A stretch of DNA of 64,000 nt from Streptococcus sp. 116-D4 (lineage in GTDB: Bacteria > Bacillota > Bacilli > Lactobacillales > Streptococcaceae). Position numbers and translations under genes: made by a program. How positions within the stretch are numbered: position 1 is the stretch's first letter; the number at the start of each line of letters is the position of its first letter. The stretch covers positions 862,001-926,000 of the forward strand of contig NZ_AP021887.1 of the NCBI RefSeq assembly GCF_009731465.1, written 5' to 3'. This document shows, piece after piece, positions 8,170-17,796 of this stretch. The notes under the pieces are model-generated. The model saw only the letters and a list, made by a program, of their open reading frames with translations, had not been told where the DNA came from and searched no databases.

Positions 8170-9972
8170 ATGGTATTACAAAGAAATGAAATAAATGAAA
8201 AAGATACATGGGATCTATCAACGATCTACCCAACTGACCAGGCTTGGGAAGAAGCCTTAAAAGAGTTAACAGAAAAACTGGAGACAGTAGCCCAGTATGA
8301 AGGCCATCTTTTGGATAGTGCGGATAGCCTACTCGAAATTACTGAATTTTCTCTTGAAATGGAACGCCAAATGGAGAAGCTTTACGTTTATGCTCATATG
8401 AAGAATGATCAGGATACACGTGAAGCCCAGTACCAAGAGTACTATGCCAAGGCCATGACTCTCTATAGCCGGCTAGACCAAGCCTTTTCATTCTATGAAC
8501 CTGAATTTATGGAAATCAGTGAAAAGCAGTATGCTGAATTTTTAGAAGCTCAACCAAAATTACAGGTTTATCAACACTATTTTGATAAGCTTTTGCAAGG
8601 CAAGGAACACGTTCTTTCACAACGTGAAGAAGAATTATTGGCTGGAGCTGGGGAAATCTTTGGGTCGGCAAGTGAAACCTTCGCTATCTTGGACAATGCG
8701 GATATTGTGTTCCCTTATGTCCTAGACGATGATGGAAAGGAAGTTCAGCTCTCTCACGGGACTTATACACGTTTGATGGAGTCTAAAAACCGTGAGGTAC
8801 GTCGTGGTGCTTATCAAGCTCTTTATGCGACTTATGAGCAATTCCAACATACTTATGCCAAAACTTTACAAACCAATGTTAAGGTCCAAAACTACCGTGC
8901 CAAAGTTCGCAACTACAAGAGTGCTCGTCATGCCGCCCTTGCAGCGAATTTTGTTCCAGAAAGTGTTTATGACAATTTGGTAGTAGCAGTCCGCAAGCAT
9001 TTGCCCCTCTTGCATCGTTACCTTGAGCTTCGTTCAAAGATTTTAGGAATTTCAGACCTCAAGATGTACGATGTCTACACACCGCTTTCATCTGTTGAAT
9101 ACAGTTTTACTTACCAAGAAGCTTTGAAAAAAGCAGAAGATGCCTTGGCAGTCTTGGGTGAGGATTACTTGAGCCGTGTTAAACGTGCCTTCAGTGAGCG
9201 TTGGATTGATGTTTACGAAAATCAAGGCAAGCGTTCTGGGGCCTATTCTGGTGGTTCTTACGATACAAATGCCTTTATGCTCCTCAACTGGCAGGACAAT
9301 CTAGACAATCTCTTTACCCTTGTCCATGAAACAGGTCACAGTATGCATTCAAGCTATACTCGTGAAACGCAGCCTTATGTTTACGGAGATTATTCTATCT
9401 TCTTAGCTGAGATTGCATCAACTACCAATGAAAATATCTTGACGGAGAAATTATTGGAAGAAGTGGAAGACGACGCAACGCGCTTTGCTATTCTCAATAA
9501 CTTCCTAGACGGTTTCCGAGGAACAGTTTTCCGCCAAACTCAATTTGCTGAGTTTGAACATGCCATCCACCAAGCAGACCAAAATGGAGAAGTCTTGACA
9601 AGCGATTTCTTAAATAAACTCTACGCAGACTTGAACCAAGAGTATTATGGTTTGAGTAAGGAAGACAATCCTGAAATCCAATACGAATGGGCACGCATTC
9701 CACACTTCTACTATAACTACTATGTATACCAGTATTCAACTGGCTTTGCAGCAGCCTCAGCCTTGGCTGAAAAGATTGTTCATGGTAGTCAAGAAGACCG
9801 TGACCGCTATATCGACTACCTCAAGGCAGGTAAGTCTGACTATCCACTTAATGTCATGAGAAAAGCTGGCGTTGATATGGATAAAGAAGAATACCTCAAC
9901 GATGCCTTTGCAGTTTTTGAACGTCGTTTGAATGAGTTTGAAGCCCTTGTTGAAAAATTGGGATTGGCATAA
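8170..9972 (+). CDS. pepF: Oligoendopeptidase F
   Basis: A 600-residue zinc metallopeptidase of family M3B, the usual length, that cleaves medium-length peptides in the cytosol. The zinc motif is [11 protein letters not shown] with His386, Glu387 and His390, and the third ligand lies in the downstream EIASTTNE segment. It starts 18 bp after coiA with GGAGG upstream, so it probably also receives competence-induced read-through. It is followed by a methyltransferase gene one base after its stop. No signal peptide is present. Confidence 0.95.
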   Translation: MVLQRNEINEKDTWDLSTIYPTDQAWEEALKELTEKLETVAQYEGHLLDSADSLLEITEFSLEMERQMEKLYVYAHMKNDQDTREAQYQEYYAKAMTLYSRLDQAFSFYEPEFMEISEKQYAEFLEAQPKLQVYQHYFDKLLQGKEHVLSQREEELLAGAGEIFGSASETFAILDNADIVFPYVLDDDGKEVQLSHGTYTRLMESKNREVRRGAYQALYATYEQFQHTYAKTLQTNVKVQNYRAKVRNYKSARHAALAANFVPESVYDNLVVAVRKHLPLLHRYLELRSKILGISDLKMYDVYTPLSSVEYSFTYQEALKKAEDALAVLGEDYLSRVKRAFSERWIDVYENQGKRSGAYSGGSYDTNAFMLLNWQDNLDNLFTLVHETGHSMHSSYTRETQPYVYGDYSIFLAEIASTTNENILTEKLLEEVEDDATRFAILNNFLDGFRGTVFRQTQFAEFEHAIHQADQNGEVLTSDFLNKLYADLNQEYYGLSKEDNPEIQYEWARIPHFYYNYYVYQYSTGFAAASALAEKIVHGSQEDRDRYIDYLKAGKSDYPLNVMRKAGVDMDKEEYLNDAFAVFERRLNEFEALVEKLGLA

Positions 9973-9973
9973 G

Positions 9974-10687
9974 ATGGTTGAATCGTATAGTAAAAATGCC
10001 AACCATAACATGCGTCGTCCTGTCGTTAAGGAAGAAATTGTGGACTTGATGCGTCAGCGTCAAAAGCAAGTCACAGGCTCTTTGAAAGAATTGGAAGACT
10101 TTGCCCGCAAGGAAAATATTCCCATTATTCCCCATGAAACGGTAGCTTATTTCCGTTTTCTCATGGAAACTATGCAACCTAAAAACATTCTGGAAATTGG
10201 GACGGCTATCGGGTTTTCAGCCCTCTTGATGGCAGAACACGCACCAAATGCTAAGATTACAACTATTGACCGTAATCCTGAGATGATCGGCTTCGCCAAG
10301 GAAAATTTTGCTCAGTTTGACAGTCGTAAGCAAATCACACTCTTAGAAGGAGATGCGGTAGATATCTTATCTACACTGACAGAATCCTATGATTTCGTTT
10401 TTATGGATTCTGCCAAGTCTAAATACATCGTCTTTCTGCCAGAAGTCCTCAAACATTTGGAAGTTGGAGGTGTGGTTGTCTTGGATGATATTTTCCAAGG
10501 TGGTGATGTTGCCAAGGATATCATGGAAGTCCGTCGTGGCCAGCGAACTATATACAGAGGCCTTCAAAGACTATTTGATGCAACCTTAGATAATCCAGGC
10601 TTCACTGCAACATTAGTACCTTTGGGGGACGGTATTCTCATGCTTCGTAAAAATGTAGCAGATGTTCAATTGCCTGACAGCGAATGA
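9974..10687 (+). CDS. trmR: O-methyltransferase, probable tRNA 5-hydroxyuridine methyltransferase
   Basis: A 237-residue class I SAM-dependent enzyme of the caffeoyl-CoA O-methyltransferase-like family. Motif I is ILEIGTAIGFSALLMA, followed by ITTIDRNPEMI and the metal-binding DFVFMDSAKS and VVLDDIFQGG. The Firmicute members next to peptidase genes (YrrM type) methylate ho5U34 of tRNA, and I infer that role here. I chose the ATG at 9974, one base after the pepF stop; an in-frame start at 9932 lies within pepF. It forms a unit with coiA and pepF. Confidence 0.75.
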   Translation: MVESYSKNANHNMRRPVVKEEIVDLMRQRQKQVTGSLKELEDFARKENIPIIPHETVAYFRFLMETMQPKNILEIGTAIGFSALLMAEHAPNAKITTIDRNPEMIGFAKENFAQFDSRKQITLLEGDAVDILSTLTESYDFVFMDSAKSKYIVFLPEVLKHLEVGGVVVLDDIFQGGDVAKDIMEVRRGQRTIYRGLQRLFDATLDNPGFTATLVPLGDGILMLRKNVADVQLPDSE

Positions 10688-10753
10688 TTTTCAGAAAAAT
10701 TTAAGAAAATATAGTAAAATAGATAGGGTAACACTTATCTCAAAGGAGTAGAC

Positions 10754-11692
10754 ATGAAGAAAAAACTATTGGCTGGTGCCATTACACTATTATCAGTAGC
10801 AACTTTAGCAGCTTGTTCGAAAGGTTCAGAAGGGACAGACCTTATCAGCATGAAAGGGGATGTCATCACAGAACATCAATTTTATGAGCAAGTGAAAAGC
10901 AATCCTTCAGCTCAACAAGTGTTGTTGAACATGACCATCCAAAAAGTATTTGAGAAACAATACGGTTCAGAAGTAGATGACAAAGAAGTCAACGATACTA
11001 TTGCCGAAGAAGAAAAACAATATGGTGAAAACTACCAACGTGTCTTGTCACAAGCAGGAATGACTCTTGAAACACGTAAAGCTCAAATTCGTACAAGTAA
11101 ATTGGTTGAGTTGGCAGTTAAGAAGGCAGCAGAAGCTGAATTGACAGATGATGCTTATAAGAAGGCCTATGACGAGTACACTCCTGATGTGACTGCTCAA
11201 ATCATTCGTTTGGACAATGAAGACAAAGCTAAAGAAATTCTTGAAAAAGCTAAAGCTAGTGATGCAGATTTTGCTCAATTAGCCAAAGATAATTCAACAG
11301 ATGAGAAAACTAAAGCGAACGGTGGAGAAATCACTTTTGATTCTGCTTCAACAGAAGTACCAGATCAAGTTAAGAAGGCAGCTTTCGCTTTAGATGTAAA
11401 CGGTATTTCTGATGTAATTAGCGTTACTGGAACACAAGCCTACAGCAGCCAATATTACATTGTGAAACTGATTAAGAAAACAGAAAAATCATCTAATATC
11501 GATGACTACAAAGAAAAATTAAAAACGGTTATCTTAACTCAAAAACAAAACGACGCAGCATTTGTTCAAAGTATTATCGGAAAAGAATTGCAAGCAGCCA
11601 ATATCAAGGTTAAAGATCAAGCCTTCCAAAATATCTTTACCCAATATATTGGCGGTGGAGATTCAAGCTCAAGCAGTTCTTCAAAAGAATAA
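10754..11692 (+). CDS. prsA: Foldase lipoprotein PrsA (peptidyl-prolyl isomerase)
   Basis: A 312-residue extracytoplasmic foldase. A lipoprotein signal peptide ends in LAAC with the lipidated Cys21. A NC-domain helix bundle follows, then a parvulin-type rotamase domain (about 146-240, with FAQLAKDNS and NGGEITF). The extreme C-terminus is a serine run and KE. PrsA helps exported proteins fold at the membrane/wall interface. It has its own -10 (TAAAAT-like) and an AAAGGAG site. The stop codon lies inside the 8-bp target duplication of an ISL3 insertion, so its own terminator now sits 1.4 kb away at 13121. Confidence 0.94.
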   Translation: MKKKLLAGAITLLSVATLAACSKGSEGTDLISMKGDVITEHQFYEQVKSNPSAQQVLLNMTIQKVFEKQYGSEVDDKEVNDTIAEEEKQYGENYQRVLSQAGMTLETRKAQIRTSKLVELAVKKAAEAELTDDAYKKAYDEYTPDVTAQIIRLDNEDKAKEILEKAKASDADFAQLAKDNSTDEKTKANGGEITFDSASTEVPDQVKKAAFALDVNGISDVISVTGTQAYSSQYYIVKLIKKTEKSSNIDDYKEKLKTVILTQKQNDAAFVQSIIGKELQAANIKVKDQAFQNIFTQYIGGGDSSSSSSSKE

Positions 11693-11727
11693 AAGGCTCT
11701 TTGTCAACTGTAGTGGGTTGAAGTCAG

Positions 11728-12984
11728 CTAAGCTCGAGAAAGGACAAAATTCGTCCTTTCTTTTTTGATGTTCAGAGCGATAAAAATTCTTTTTTTGAAG
11801 TTTTCAAAGTTCCGAAATCCAAAGGCGTTACGTTTGATAAGTTTGATGAGATTATTGGTCGCTTCCAATTTTGCGTTGGAATAAGGTAATTGAAGAGCGT
11901 TGATGATTTTCTCTTTGTTCTTTAGAAAGGTTTTAAAGACAGTCTGAAAAATAGGATGAACCTGCTTTTGATTGTCCTCAATGAGTCCGAAAAATTTCTC
12001 AGGATCTTTGTTCTGAAAGTGAAAAAGCAAGAGCTGATAGATCTGATAGTGGTGTTTTAAGTCTTCTGAATAGCTCAAAAGCTTGTCTAGAATCTCTTTA
12101 TTGGTCAAGTGCATACGAAAAGTAGGGCGATAAAAGCGTTTATCACTCAATTTACGACTATCCTGTTGGATGAGTTTCCAGTAGCGCTTGATAGCCTTGT
12201 ATTCATGAGATTTTCGCTCAAACTGATTCATGATTTGGACACGCACACGACTCATAGCACGACTAAGATGTTGCACAATGTGAAAGCGATCAAGTACAAT
12301 TTTAGCACACGGAAAAAGCTGTTTAGCCAAGTCATAGTAGGGACTAAACATATCCATCGTAATGATCTTCACTCGACATCGGACGGTTCGATCATATTTA
12401 AGAAAGTGATTTCGAATGATAGCTTGTGTTCTACCTTCAAGAACAGTGATGATATTGAGCTTATCAAAATCTTGCGCAATGAAACTCATCTTTCCCTTAG
12501 TGAAGGCATACTCGTCCCAGGACATAATTTCAGGAAGACGAGAAAGATCATGCTTAAAACGGAAGTCATTGAGCTTGCGAATAACAGTTGAAGTTGAAAT
12601 GGACAGCTGATGAGCAATATCGGTCATAGAAGTTTTTTCAATCAATTTTTGCGCAATCTTTTGGTTGATGATACGAGGGATTTGATGATTTTTCTTTACT
12701 AGAGGAGTCTCAGCCACCATCATTTTTGAGCACTGATAGCACTTGAATCGACGCTTTTTCAAGAGAATTCTAGTAGGCATACCGGTCGTTTCGAGGTAAG
12801 GAATCTTAGACGGTTTTTGAAAGTCATATTTCTTCATTTGACTTCCACAATTAGGACAAGATGGAGCCTTATAATCCAATTTAGCGATGATTTCCTTGTG
12901 TGTATCCCTATTGGTGATATCTAGAATCTTGATGTTTGGGTCTTTAATATCGAGCAGTTTTGTGATAAAATGTAATTGTTCCAT
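11728..12984 (-). CDS. ISL3-family transposase (copy 1)
   Basis: A 418-residue transposase, apparently intact. It has an N-terminal zinc-ribbon (Cys43-x2-Cys46 and Cys82-x2-Cys85), a helix-turn-helix (about 118-140, ISTSTVIRKLNDF), and a DDE catalytic triad most likely Asp157 (SWDEYAF), Asp211 (ITMDMFSPY) and Glu374 (NAKLEATN). The product is identical to the transposase of the copy at 46924-48180, which implies recent transposition. It is read toward the stop codon of prsA, so the host gene and IS gene are convergent. The last codons (about 11738-11760) double as a plus-strand terminator. Confidence 0.93.
   Translation of the reverse strand: MEQLHFITKLLDIKDPNIKILDITNRDTHKEIIAKLDYKAPSCPNCGSQMKKYDFQKPSKIPYLETTGMPTRILLKKRRFKCYQCSKMMVAETPLVKKNHQIPRIINQKIAQKLIEKTSMTDIAHQLSISTSTVIRKLNDFRFKHDLSRLPEIMSWDEYAFTKGKMSFIAQDFDKLNIITVLEGRTQAIIRNHFLKYDRTVRCRVKIITMDMFSPYYDLAKQLFPCAKIVLDRFHIVQHLSRAMSRVRVQIMNQFERKSHEYKAIKRYWKLIQQDSRKLSDKRFYRPTFRMHLTNKEILDKLLSYSEDLKHHYQIYQLLLFHFQNKDPEKFFGLIEDNQKQVHPIFQTVFKTFLKNKEKIINALQLPYSNAKLEATNNLIKLIKRNAFGFRNFENFKKRIFIALNIKKERTNFVLSRA
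11738..11766 (+). terminator. Inbound rho-independent terminator inside IS copy 1
   Basis: GAAAGGAC (11738-11745) and GTCCTTTC (11753-11760) form a perfect 8-bp stem with a 7-base loop followed by six T. It faces transcription entering from prsA and overlaps the final transposase codons. It may replace the displaced prsA terminator. The same structure occurs at 46934 and 58392. Confidence 0.8.
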
Positions 12985-13120
12985 ATGAATCTTTCTAATG
13001 AGTTGTTTTGTCGCTTTTCATTATAGGTCATATGGGACTTTTTTTCTACAACAAAATAGCTCCATAATATCTATAGGGGATTTACCCACTACAAATATTA
13101 TAGAGCCGAATAAAACAGAA

Positions 13121-13141
13121 AAGAGCCAAGCGCTCTTTTTC
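13121..13141 (+). terminator. Original prsA terminator, now stranded downstream of the IS
   Basis: AAGAGC (13121-13126) pairs with GCTCTT (13132-13137) and is followed by a T-run. It sits just past the right target duplication and would have ended prsA transcription before the IS inserted. Confidence 0.75.
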
Positions 13142-13194
13142 TTATGAGAAAATCTTCTATCTTAAGGGTAAGAGTTTTTTTCTTTCGGAAAAAA

Positions 13195-13203
13195 TGGTAT
13201 AAT
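13195..13203 (+). promoter_or_regulatory. Extended -10 promoter of ftsW-ppc
   Basis: TGGTATAAT with TG at 13195-13196 and TATAAT at 13198-13203, about 70 bases before the ftsW ATG. No good -35 is seen, which is common for extended -10 promoters. Confidence 0.55.
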
Positions 13204-13273
13204 AGCAATCAAAACTAGAAAATAAACGGAATTTGGGAATAATTTCTTTTGTTCTCATTAGATTGGTGATACT

Positions 13274-14497
13274 ATGAAGATTAGTAAGAGGCACCTATTA
13301 AACTATTCTATTCTAGTTCCTTACTTACTTTTATCAATTTTAGGTTTGATTGTAGTCTACTCTACAACCAGTGCCATTCTCATCGAAGAAGGTATAAGTG
13401 CCTTGCAATTGGTTCGAAGTCAGGGAATGTTTTGGGTATTTAGTTTAATATTGATTGCCTTGATATATAAACTGAAACTGAACTTTTTAAGAAAAGAACG
13501 ACTTTTATTTATTGTCATGCTTGTTGAGTTGATTCTCTTAGCTCTGGCTCGCTTAATTGGTACACCAGTCAATGGAGCCTATGGTTGGATTTCAGTAGGT
13601 CCTTTGACCATTCAGCCAGCTGAGTATTTGAAGATTATCATCGTCTGGTACTTGGCCCAACGTTTTTCAAAACAACAGGATGAAATTGGTATTTACGACT
13701 TTCAAGTTTTAACTAAAAATCAATGGATTCCTCGAGCTTTTAATGATTGGCGCTTTGTCCTACTAGTCATGATAGGCAGTTTGGCTATTTTCCCAGATTT
13801 GGGGAATGCTACTATCTTAGCTCTGGTCGCCTTGATTATGTATACAGTTAGTGGGATTGCTCATCGTTGGTTTATAGCCTTTATCGGTATATTGGTAGGA
13901 GTTTCAGCCCTATCCTTATCAGCTATTTCTATGATTGGGGTTGATAAGTTTTCAAAAGTTCCAGTATTTGGTTACGTTGCTAAGCGTTTCAGTGCCTACT
14001 TTAATCCCTTTGCTGATTTGGCAGGAGCTGGTCACCAACTTGCAAATTCCTACTTTGCCATGGTAAATGGTGGTTGGTTTGGTTTAGGCTTAGGAAATTC
14101 AATCGAAAAACGTGGTTATTTACCAGAGGCCCATACAGATTTTGTATTTTCAATTGTTATTGAAGAGTTTGGATTTGTGGGAGCCAGCTTGATTTTAGCA
14201 CTTGTCTTTTTCCTGATTTTGCGAATCATCCTAGTCGGTATTCGTGCTAAAGATCCCTTTAATTCCATGATGGCGATTGGGGTTGGGGGGATGATGTTGG
14301 TACAGGTCTTTGTCAATATCGGTGGAATTTCTGGTATTATTCCTTCGACAGGAGTAACCTTCCCCTTCTTATCACAAGGGGGAAACAGTCTTCTGGTCTT
14401 GTCTGTAGCCATCGCCTTTGTCTTAAATATTGATGCAAGTGAAAAACGTGCCCAATTATATGACGAGTTAGACGCTCATTCATCAAACAATATGTAG
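13274..14497 (+). CDS. ftsW: Septal peptidoglycan glycosyltransferase FtsW (SEDS family)
   Basis: A 407-residue polytopic membrane protein with about 10 hydrophobic helices. It polymerises lipid II at the division septum together with a class B PBP. Family signatures include NGAYGWISVGPLTIQPAEYLK (about 97-117), the extracellular loop with HQLANSYFAMVNGGWFGLGLGNS, and the terminal VNIGGISGIIPSTGVTFPFLSQGG block. FtsW is preferred over RodA because of the adjacent ppc, the streptococcal ftsW neighbourhood. The ribosome site is weak (GGTGAT). The gene is separated from ppc by 24 bp. Confidence 0.9.
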   Translation: MKISKRHLLNYSILVPYLLLSILGLIVVYSTTSAILIEEGISALQLVRSQGMFWVFSLILIALIYKLKLNFLRKERLLFIVMLVELILLALARLIGTPVNGAYGWISVGPLTIQPAEYLKIIIVWYLAQRFSKQQDEIGIYDFQVLTKNQWIPRAFNDWRFVLLVMIGSLAIFPDLGNATILALVALIMYTVSGIAHRWFIAFIGILVGVSALSLSAISMIGVDKFSKVPVFGYVAKRFSAYFNPFADLAGAGHQLANSYFAMVNGGWFGLGLGNSIEKRGYLPEAHTDFVFSIVIEEFGFVGASLILALVFFLILRIILVGIRAKDPFNSMMAIGVGGMMLVQVFVNIGGISGIIPSTGVTFPFLSQGGNSLLVLSVAIAFVLNIDASEKRAQLYDELDAHSSNNM

Positions 14498-14521
14498 AGT
14501 TGATAGTGGAAAGGATTACCT

Positions 14522-17218
14522 ATGTCTCTTCAAAAATTAGAAAACTATAGTAATAAAGCTGTCGTGCAAGAAGAAGTATTGATTTTAACAGAATTGTTAG
14601 AAGATATTACTAAAAACATGCTTGCTCCAGAAACTTTTGAAAAAATCATGCAGTTGAAAGAATTGTCAACTCAAGAAGATTATCAAGGTTTGAACCAATT
14701 AGTTACTAGTCTGACAAATGATGAAATGGCTTATATTTCACGCTATTTCTCTATTTTGCCTCTTTTGATTAATATTTCAGAAGACGTGGATTTGGCCTAT
14801 GAAATCAATCATCAAAATAATATCGATCAAGATTATCTTGGGAAATTATCAGCAACAATCAAAATGGTTGCAGAAAAAGAAAATGCGGTTGAAATTCTAG
14901 AACACTTGAATGTTGTCCCTGTTTTGACAGCCCATCCAACACAAGTGCAACGTAAGAGTATGTTGGATTTGACCAATCATATCCACACCCTCTTGCGTAA
15001 GTACCGTGATGTGAAATTAGGCTTGATTAATAAGGAAAAATGGCATAATGATCTCCGCCGTTACATTGAGATTATTATGCAGACAGATATGATTCGTGAA
15101 AAGAAATTGAAAGTAACCAATGAAATCACGAATGTTATGGAATACTACAATAGTTCATTCCTGAAGGCAGTTCCTCATTTGACTGCTGAGTACAAGCGTC
15201 TGGCAAAAAAACACGGCTTGGAGTTGAAACATCCAAAACCAATTACCATGGGCATGTGGATTGGTGGAGACCGTGATGGGAACCCTTTTGTTACAGCAGC
15301 TACCTTGAAACAATCTGCTATGACTCAGTGTGAAGTCATCATGAACTACTATGATGAAAAAATTTACCAACTTTATCGTGAATTCTCCCTCTCAACCAGT
15401 ATTGTCAATGTGAGCAAGCAAGTCAGAGAAATGGCGCGTCAATCCAAGGATAACTCGATCTACCGCGAAAAAGAGCTGTATCGTCGTGCCTTGTTTGATA
15501 TTCAATCAAAAATCCAAGCAACCAAAACCTATCTCATTGAAGATAAGGAAGTTGGAGATCGCTATGAAACAGCCAATGATTTTTATAAAGATTTAATTAC
15601 CATTCGTGATTCCCTCATGGAAAATAAGGGTGAAGCACTGATTTCTGGTGATTTTGTTGAGTTGATTCAGGCAGTTGAAATTTTTGGTTTCTATTTGGCA
15701 TCTATTGACATGCGTCAAGATTCTAGTGTTCATGAAGCTTGTGTAGCTGAACTATTGAAATCAGCAGGAATTCATTCTCATTATAGCGAACTCAGTGAAG
15801 AAGAAAAATGCAAGCTTCTTTTGAAAGAATTAGAGGAAGATCCACGAATTCTTTCTGCCACTCACGTTGAAAAATCAGAGTTACTTGAAAAAGAATTAGC
15901 TATCTTTAAAGCTGCTCGTAAATTGAAAGATAAGTTGGGAGATGATGTTATTCGTCAGACTATCATTTCACATGCGACAAGTGTATCTGATATGCTAGAA
16001 TTGGCTATCTTGCTAAAAGAAGTAGGGTTAGTTGATAAAGAAAGAGCCCGTGTCCAAATTGTTCCCCTCTTTGAAACAATTGAAGACTTGGACCACTCAG
16101 AAGAAACCATGAGAGAATACCTTTCTCTTCCTCTTGCTAAGAAATGGATTGCTTCACGTAATAACTACCAAGAAATCATGCTTGGTTACTCTGATAGTAA
16201 TAAAGATGGTGGCTACCTATCATCCTGTTGGACCCTCTACAAGGCTCAACAACAATTGACTGCTATTGGAGATGAATTTGGCGTTAAGGTTACCTTCTTC
16301 CATGGCCGTGGTGGGACTGTCGGACGTGGTGGTGGACCAACTTATGAAGCCATCACTTCTCAACCACTCAAGTCTATCAAGGATCGTATCCGCTTGACGG
16401 AGCAAGGAGAAGTAATTGGGAATAAATACGGTAACAAAGACGCAGCTTACTATAACCTTGAAATGTTAGTATCTGCAGCCATTAACCGTATGATTACGCA
16501 GAAGAAGAGCGATACCAACACCTCAAATCGTTATGAAGCCATTATGGACCAAGTAGTGGACCGTAGTTACGATATCTACCGTGATTTGGTCTTTGGAAAT
16601 GACCATTTCTATGACTATTTCTTTGAGTCCAGTCCAATCAAGGCTATCTCAAGCTTTAATATCGGTTCTCGTCCAGCAGCTCGTAAGACCATTACAGAAA
16701 TTGGCGGCCTACGTGCTATCCCTTGGGTATTCTCATGGTCGCAAAGTCGCGTCATGTTCCCTGGCTGGTATGGGGTTGGTTCAAGCTTCAAGGAATTCAT
16801 TGATAAAAATCCAGAGAATATCGCTATCCTACGAGATATGTACCAAAACTGGCCTTTCTTCCAATCGCTTCTTTCAAATGTCGACATGGTCTTGTCAAAA
16901 TCAAATATGAATATTGCTTTTGAATATGCCAAACTTTGTGAGGATGAAGAAGTAAAAGCAATCTATGAGACTATTTTAAATGAATGGCAAGTTACCAAGG
17001 AAGTTATCTTGGCTATCGAAGGTTATGATAAACTTTTGACTGAAAATCCATATCTAAAAGCGAGTTTGGATTACCGTATGCCTTACTTTAATATTCTTAA
17101 CTATATCCAGTTGGAGTTGATTAAACGTCAACGTCGAGGAGAATTATCAAGCGACCAAGAAAAATTAATCCATACAACCATCAACGGAATTGCGACAGGA
17201 TTGCGTAATTCAGGCTGA
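14522..17218 (+). CDS. ppc: Phosphoenolpyruvate carboxylase
   Basis: An 898-residue cytosolic enzyme that carboxylates PEP to oxaloacetate and supplies aspartate-family precursors. Catalytic elements are clear: TAHPTQVQR with His138, the glycine-rich [14 protein letters not shown] loop, [12 protein letters not shown], and a RNSG C-terminal end. The C-terminal allosteric/active-site end (ATGLRNSG) is complete, so the enzyme looks functional. It is cotranscribed with ftsW, with AAAGGATT upstream. It ends at a strong hairpin (17227-17257). Confidence 0.97.
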   Translation: MSLQKLENYSNKAVVQEEVLILTELLEDITKNMLAPETFEKIMQLKELSTQEDYQGLNQLVTSLTNDEMAYISRYFSILPLLINISEDVDLAYEINHQNNIDQDYLGKLSATIKMVAEKENAVEILEHLNVVPVLTAHPTQVQRKSMLDLTNHIHTLLRKYRDVKLGLINKEKWHNDLRRYIEIIMQTDMIREKKLKVTNEITNVMEYYNSSFLKAVPHLTAEYKRLAKKHGLELKHPKPITMGMWIGGDRDGNPFVTAATLKQSAMTQCEVIMNYYDEKIYQLYREFSLSTSIVNVSKQVREMARQSKDNSIYREKELYRRALFDIQSKIQATKTYLIEDKEVGDRYETANDFYKDLITIRDSLMENKGEALISGDFVELIQAVEIFGFYLASIDMRQDSSVHEACVAELLKSAGIHSHYSELSEEEKCKLLLKELEEDPRILSATHVEKSELLEKELAIFKAARKLKDKLGDDVIRQTIISHATSVSDMLELAILLKEVGLVDKERARVQIVPLFETIEDLDHSEETMREYLSLPLAKKWIASRNNYQEIMLGYSDSNKDGGYLSSCWTLYKAQQQLTAIGDEFGVKVTFFHGRGGTVGRGGGPTYEAITSQPLKSIKDRIRLTEQGEVIGNKYGNKDAAYYNLEMLVSAAINRMITQKKSDTNTSNRYEAIMDQVVDRSYDIYRDLVFGNDHFYDYFFESSPIKAISSFNIGSRPAARKTITEIGGLRAIPWVFSWSQSRVMFPGWYGVGSSFKEFIDKNPENIAILRDMYQNWPFFQSLLSNVDMVLSKSNMNIAFEYAKLCEDEEVKAIYETILNEWQVTKEVILAIEGYDKLLTENPYLKASLDYRMPYFNILNYIQLELIKRQRRGELSSDQEKLIHTTINGIATGLRNSG

Positions 17219-17226
17219 TACCCACT

Positions 17227-17257
17227 AAACCTCCTCTTTTATATAGGGGAGGTTTTT
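17227..17257 (+). terminator. Rho-independent terminator of ppc
   Basis: AAACCTCC (17227-17234) pairs with GGAGGTTT (17248-17255) across a 13-base loop, then T-rich. Confidence 0.85.
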
Positions 17258-17286
17258 GAATAGTTCAAAAAAATGCTAAAAGAGTC

Positions 17287-17314
17287 TTGACAAGTAGTTG
17301 AAAAATGATATAAT
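17287..17314 (+). promoter_or_regulatory. Promoter of the T-box / trpXYZ unit
   Basis: TTGACA (17287-17292), 16-bp spacer, TATAAT (17309-17314). The start point would fall near 17320, directly at the base of T-box Stem I. Confidence 0.8.
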
Positions 17315-17319
17315 TTAAC

Positions 17320-17558
17320 CATTCAGAAAAGTAATCATACAAACTTTTTAGAGAGTCTGTGGTAGCTGAAAACAGATAAGTGATGATGATGAAAATTGGG
17401 CTGAATGTTATGTAGAATTTGAAATCATAAAAATTCGGTGAGCACACCTTACAGTGCATCTCGTTATTGCGAGACAGAGCGATAGGGAATTTCCCTATAA
17501 TTGAGGTGGTACCGCGCATCGACGTCCTCACACAAGATTTTTGTGTGAGGACTTTTTT
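17320..17558 (+). promoter_or_regulatory. T-box riboswitch, probably tryptophan-specific
   Basis: Stem I base CATTCAG (17320-17326) pairs with CTGAATG (17401-17407). The AGTA of the S-turn is at 17330-17333 and the GAA of the opposite strand at 17391-17393. A distal hairpin with AGAGAG...TCTGTGGTAGCTGAAAACAGA lies between. The conserved T-box AGGTGGTACCGCG is at 17504-17516. The terminator is GTCCTCACACAA / TTGTGTGAGGAC (17524-17552) plus six T. By alignment with the specifier loop geometry the specifier reads TGG (17397-17399), the Trp codon, consistent with the downstream trpXYZ transporter. The specifier assignment is inferred: the loop strand is two bases longer than in the glyQS model, and the antiterminator UGGU would need a U-G wobble with a G73 tRNA. 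Confidence 0.85.
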
Positions 17559-17571
17559 GATGGAGGTTAGT

Positions 17572-17631
17572 ATGGAAAGAAAACGATGGCGTCGCTTGTT
17601 TATGCTCAATGAAAATCAAAGTACAAACTAG
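17572..17631 (+). CDS. Possible 19-residue peptide or gene remnant between T-box and BOX
   Basis: An ATG with GGAGG five bases upstream opens a 19-codon frame (MERKRWRRLFMLNENQSTN). Its second half runs into the BOX repeat. Because the BOX supplies the tail and stop codon, this could be the start of an older gene truncated by the repeat, or a translated leader peptide with one Trp codon. No family is recognised. Confidence 0.3.
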   Translation: MERKRWRRLFMLNENQSTN

Positions 17632-17754
17632 GAAGCTAGCCGCAGGCTGCTCAAAACACTGTTTTGAGGTTGTGGATAGAACTGACAGAGTCAGTATCAT
17701 ATACCTACGGCAAGGTGAAGCTTACGTGGTTTGAAGAGATTTTCGAAGAGTATT
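17602..17754 (-). repeat. BOX element (boxA-B-C, read on the minus strand)
   Basis: About 153 bp matching the pneumococcal BOX repeat in the boxC-boxB-boxA order on the plus strand. It starts CTCAATGAAAATCAAAG, includes GGAAGCTAGCCGCAGGCTGC and AAAACACTGTTTTGAGGTTG, and ends CCTACGGCAAGGTGAAGC...AAGAGATTTTCGAAGAGTA. The sequence complementary to the BOX-PCR primer site is at about 17704-17725. It lies between the T-box terminator and trpX, so it is transcribed in the trp transcript leader. Confidence 0.9.
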
Positions 17755-17796
17755 AGATAAGTGTAGTATTTTAAAGGAATAAAAAGGAGAAATAGA

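Larger units (their letters stand above)
11695..13107 (-). mobile_element. ISL3-family insertion sequence, IS1167-like, copy 1
   Basis: A 1413-bp element with ends starting GGCTCT; the inner TGTAGTGGGT is shared by both ends. It is flanked by a perfect 8-bp duplication GAATAAAA at 11687-11694 and 13108-13115. It encodes one DDE transposase on the minus strand. The target duplication contains the prsA TAA stop. At protein level it is identical to copy 2. The right end (about 13060-13107) can fold on itself through ATAATAT arms. Confidence 0.95.

Noticed and set aside
12109..12591. A 160-codon plus-strand frame inside the ISL3 element (repeated in copy 2)
   Set aside because: It is antisense to a well-supported transposase, has no ribosome site, and is broken in the diverged third copy. 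It is a shadow.
17320..17558. A tRNA gene in the ppc-trpX gap
   Set aside because: No cloverleaf could be formed; the conserved GGTGGTACCGCG belongs to a T-box leader.
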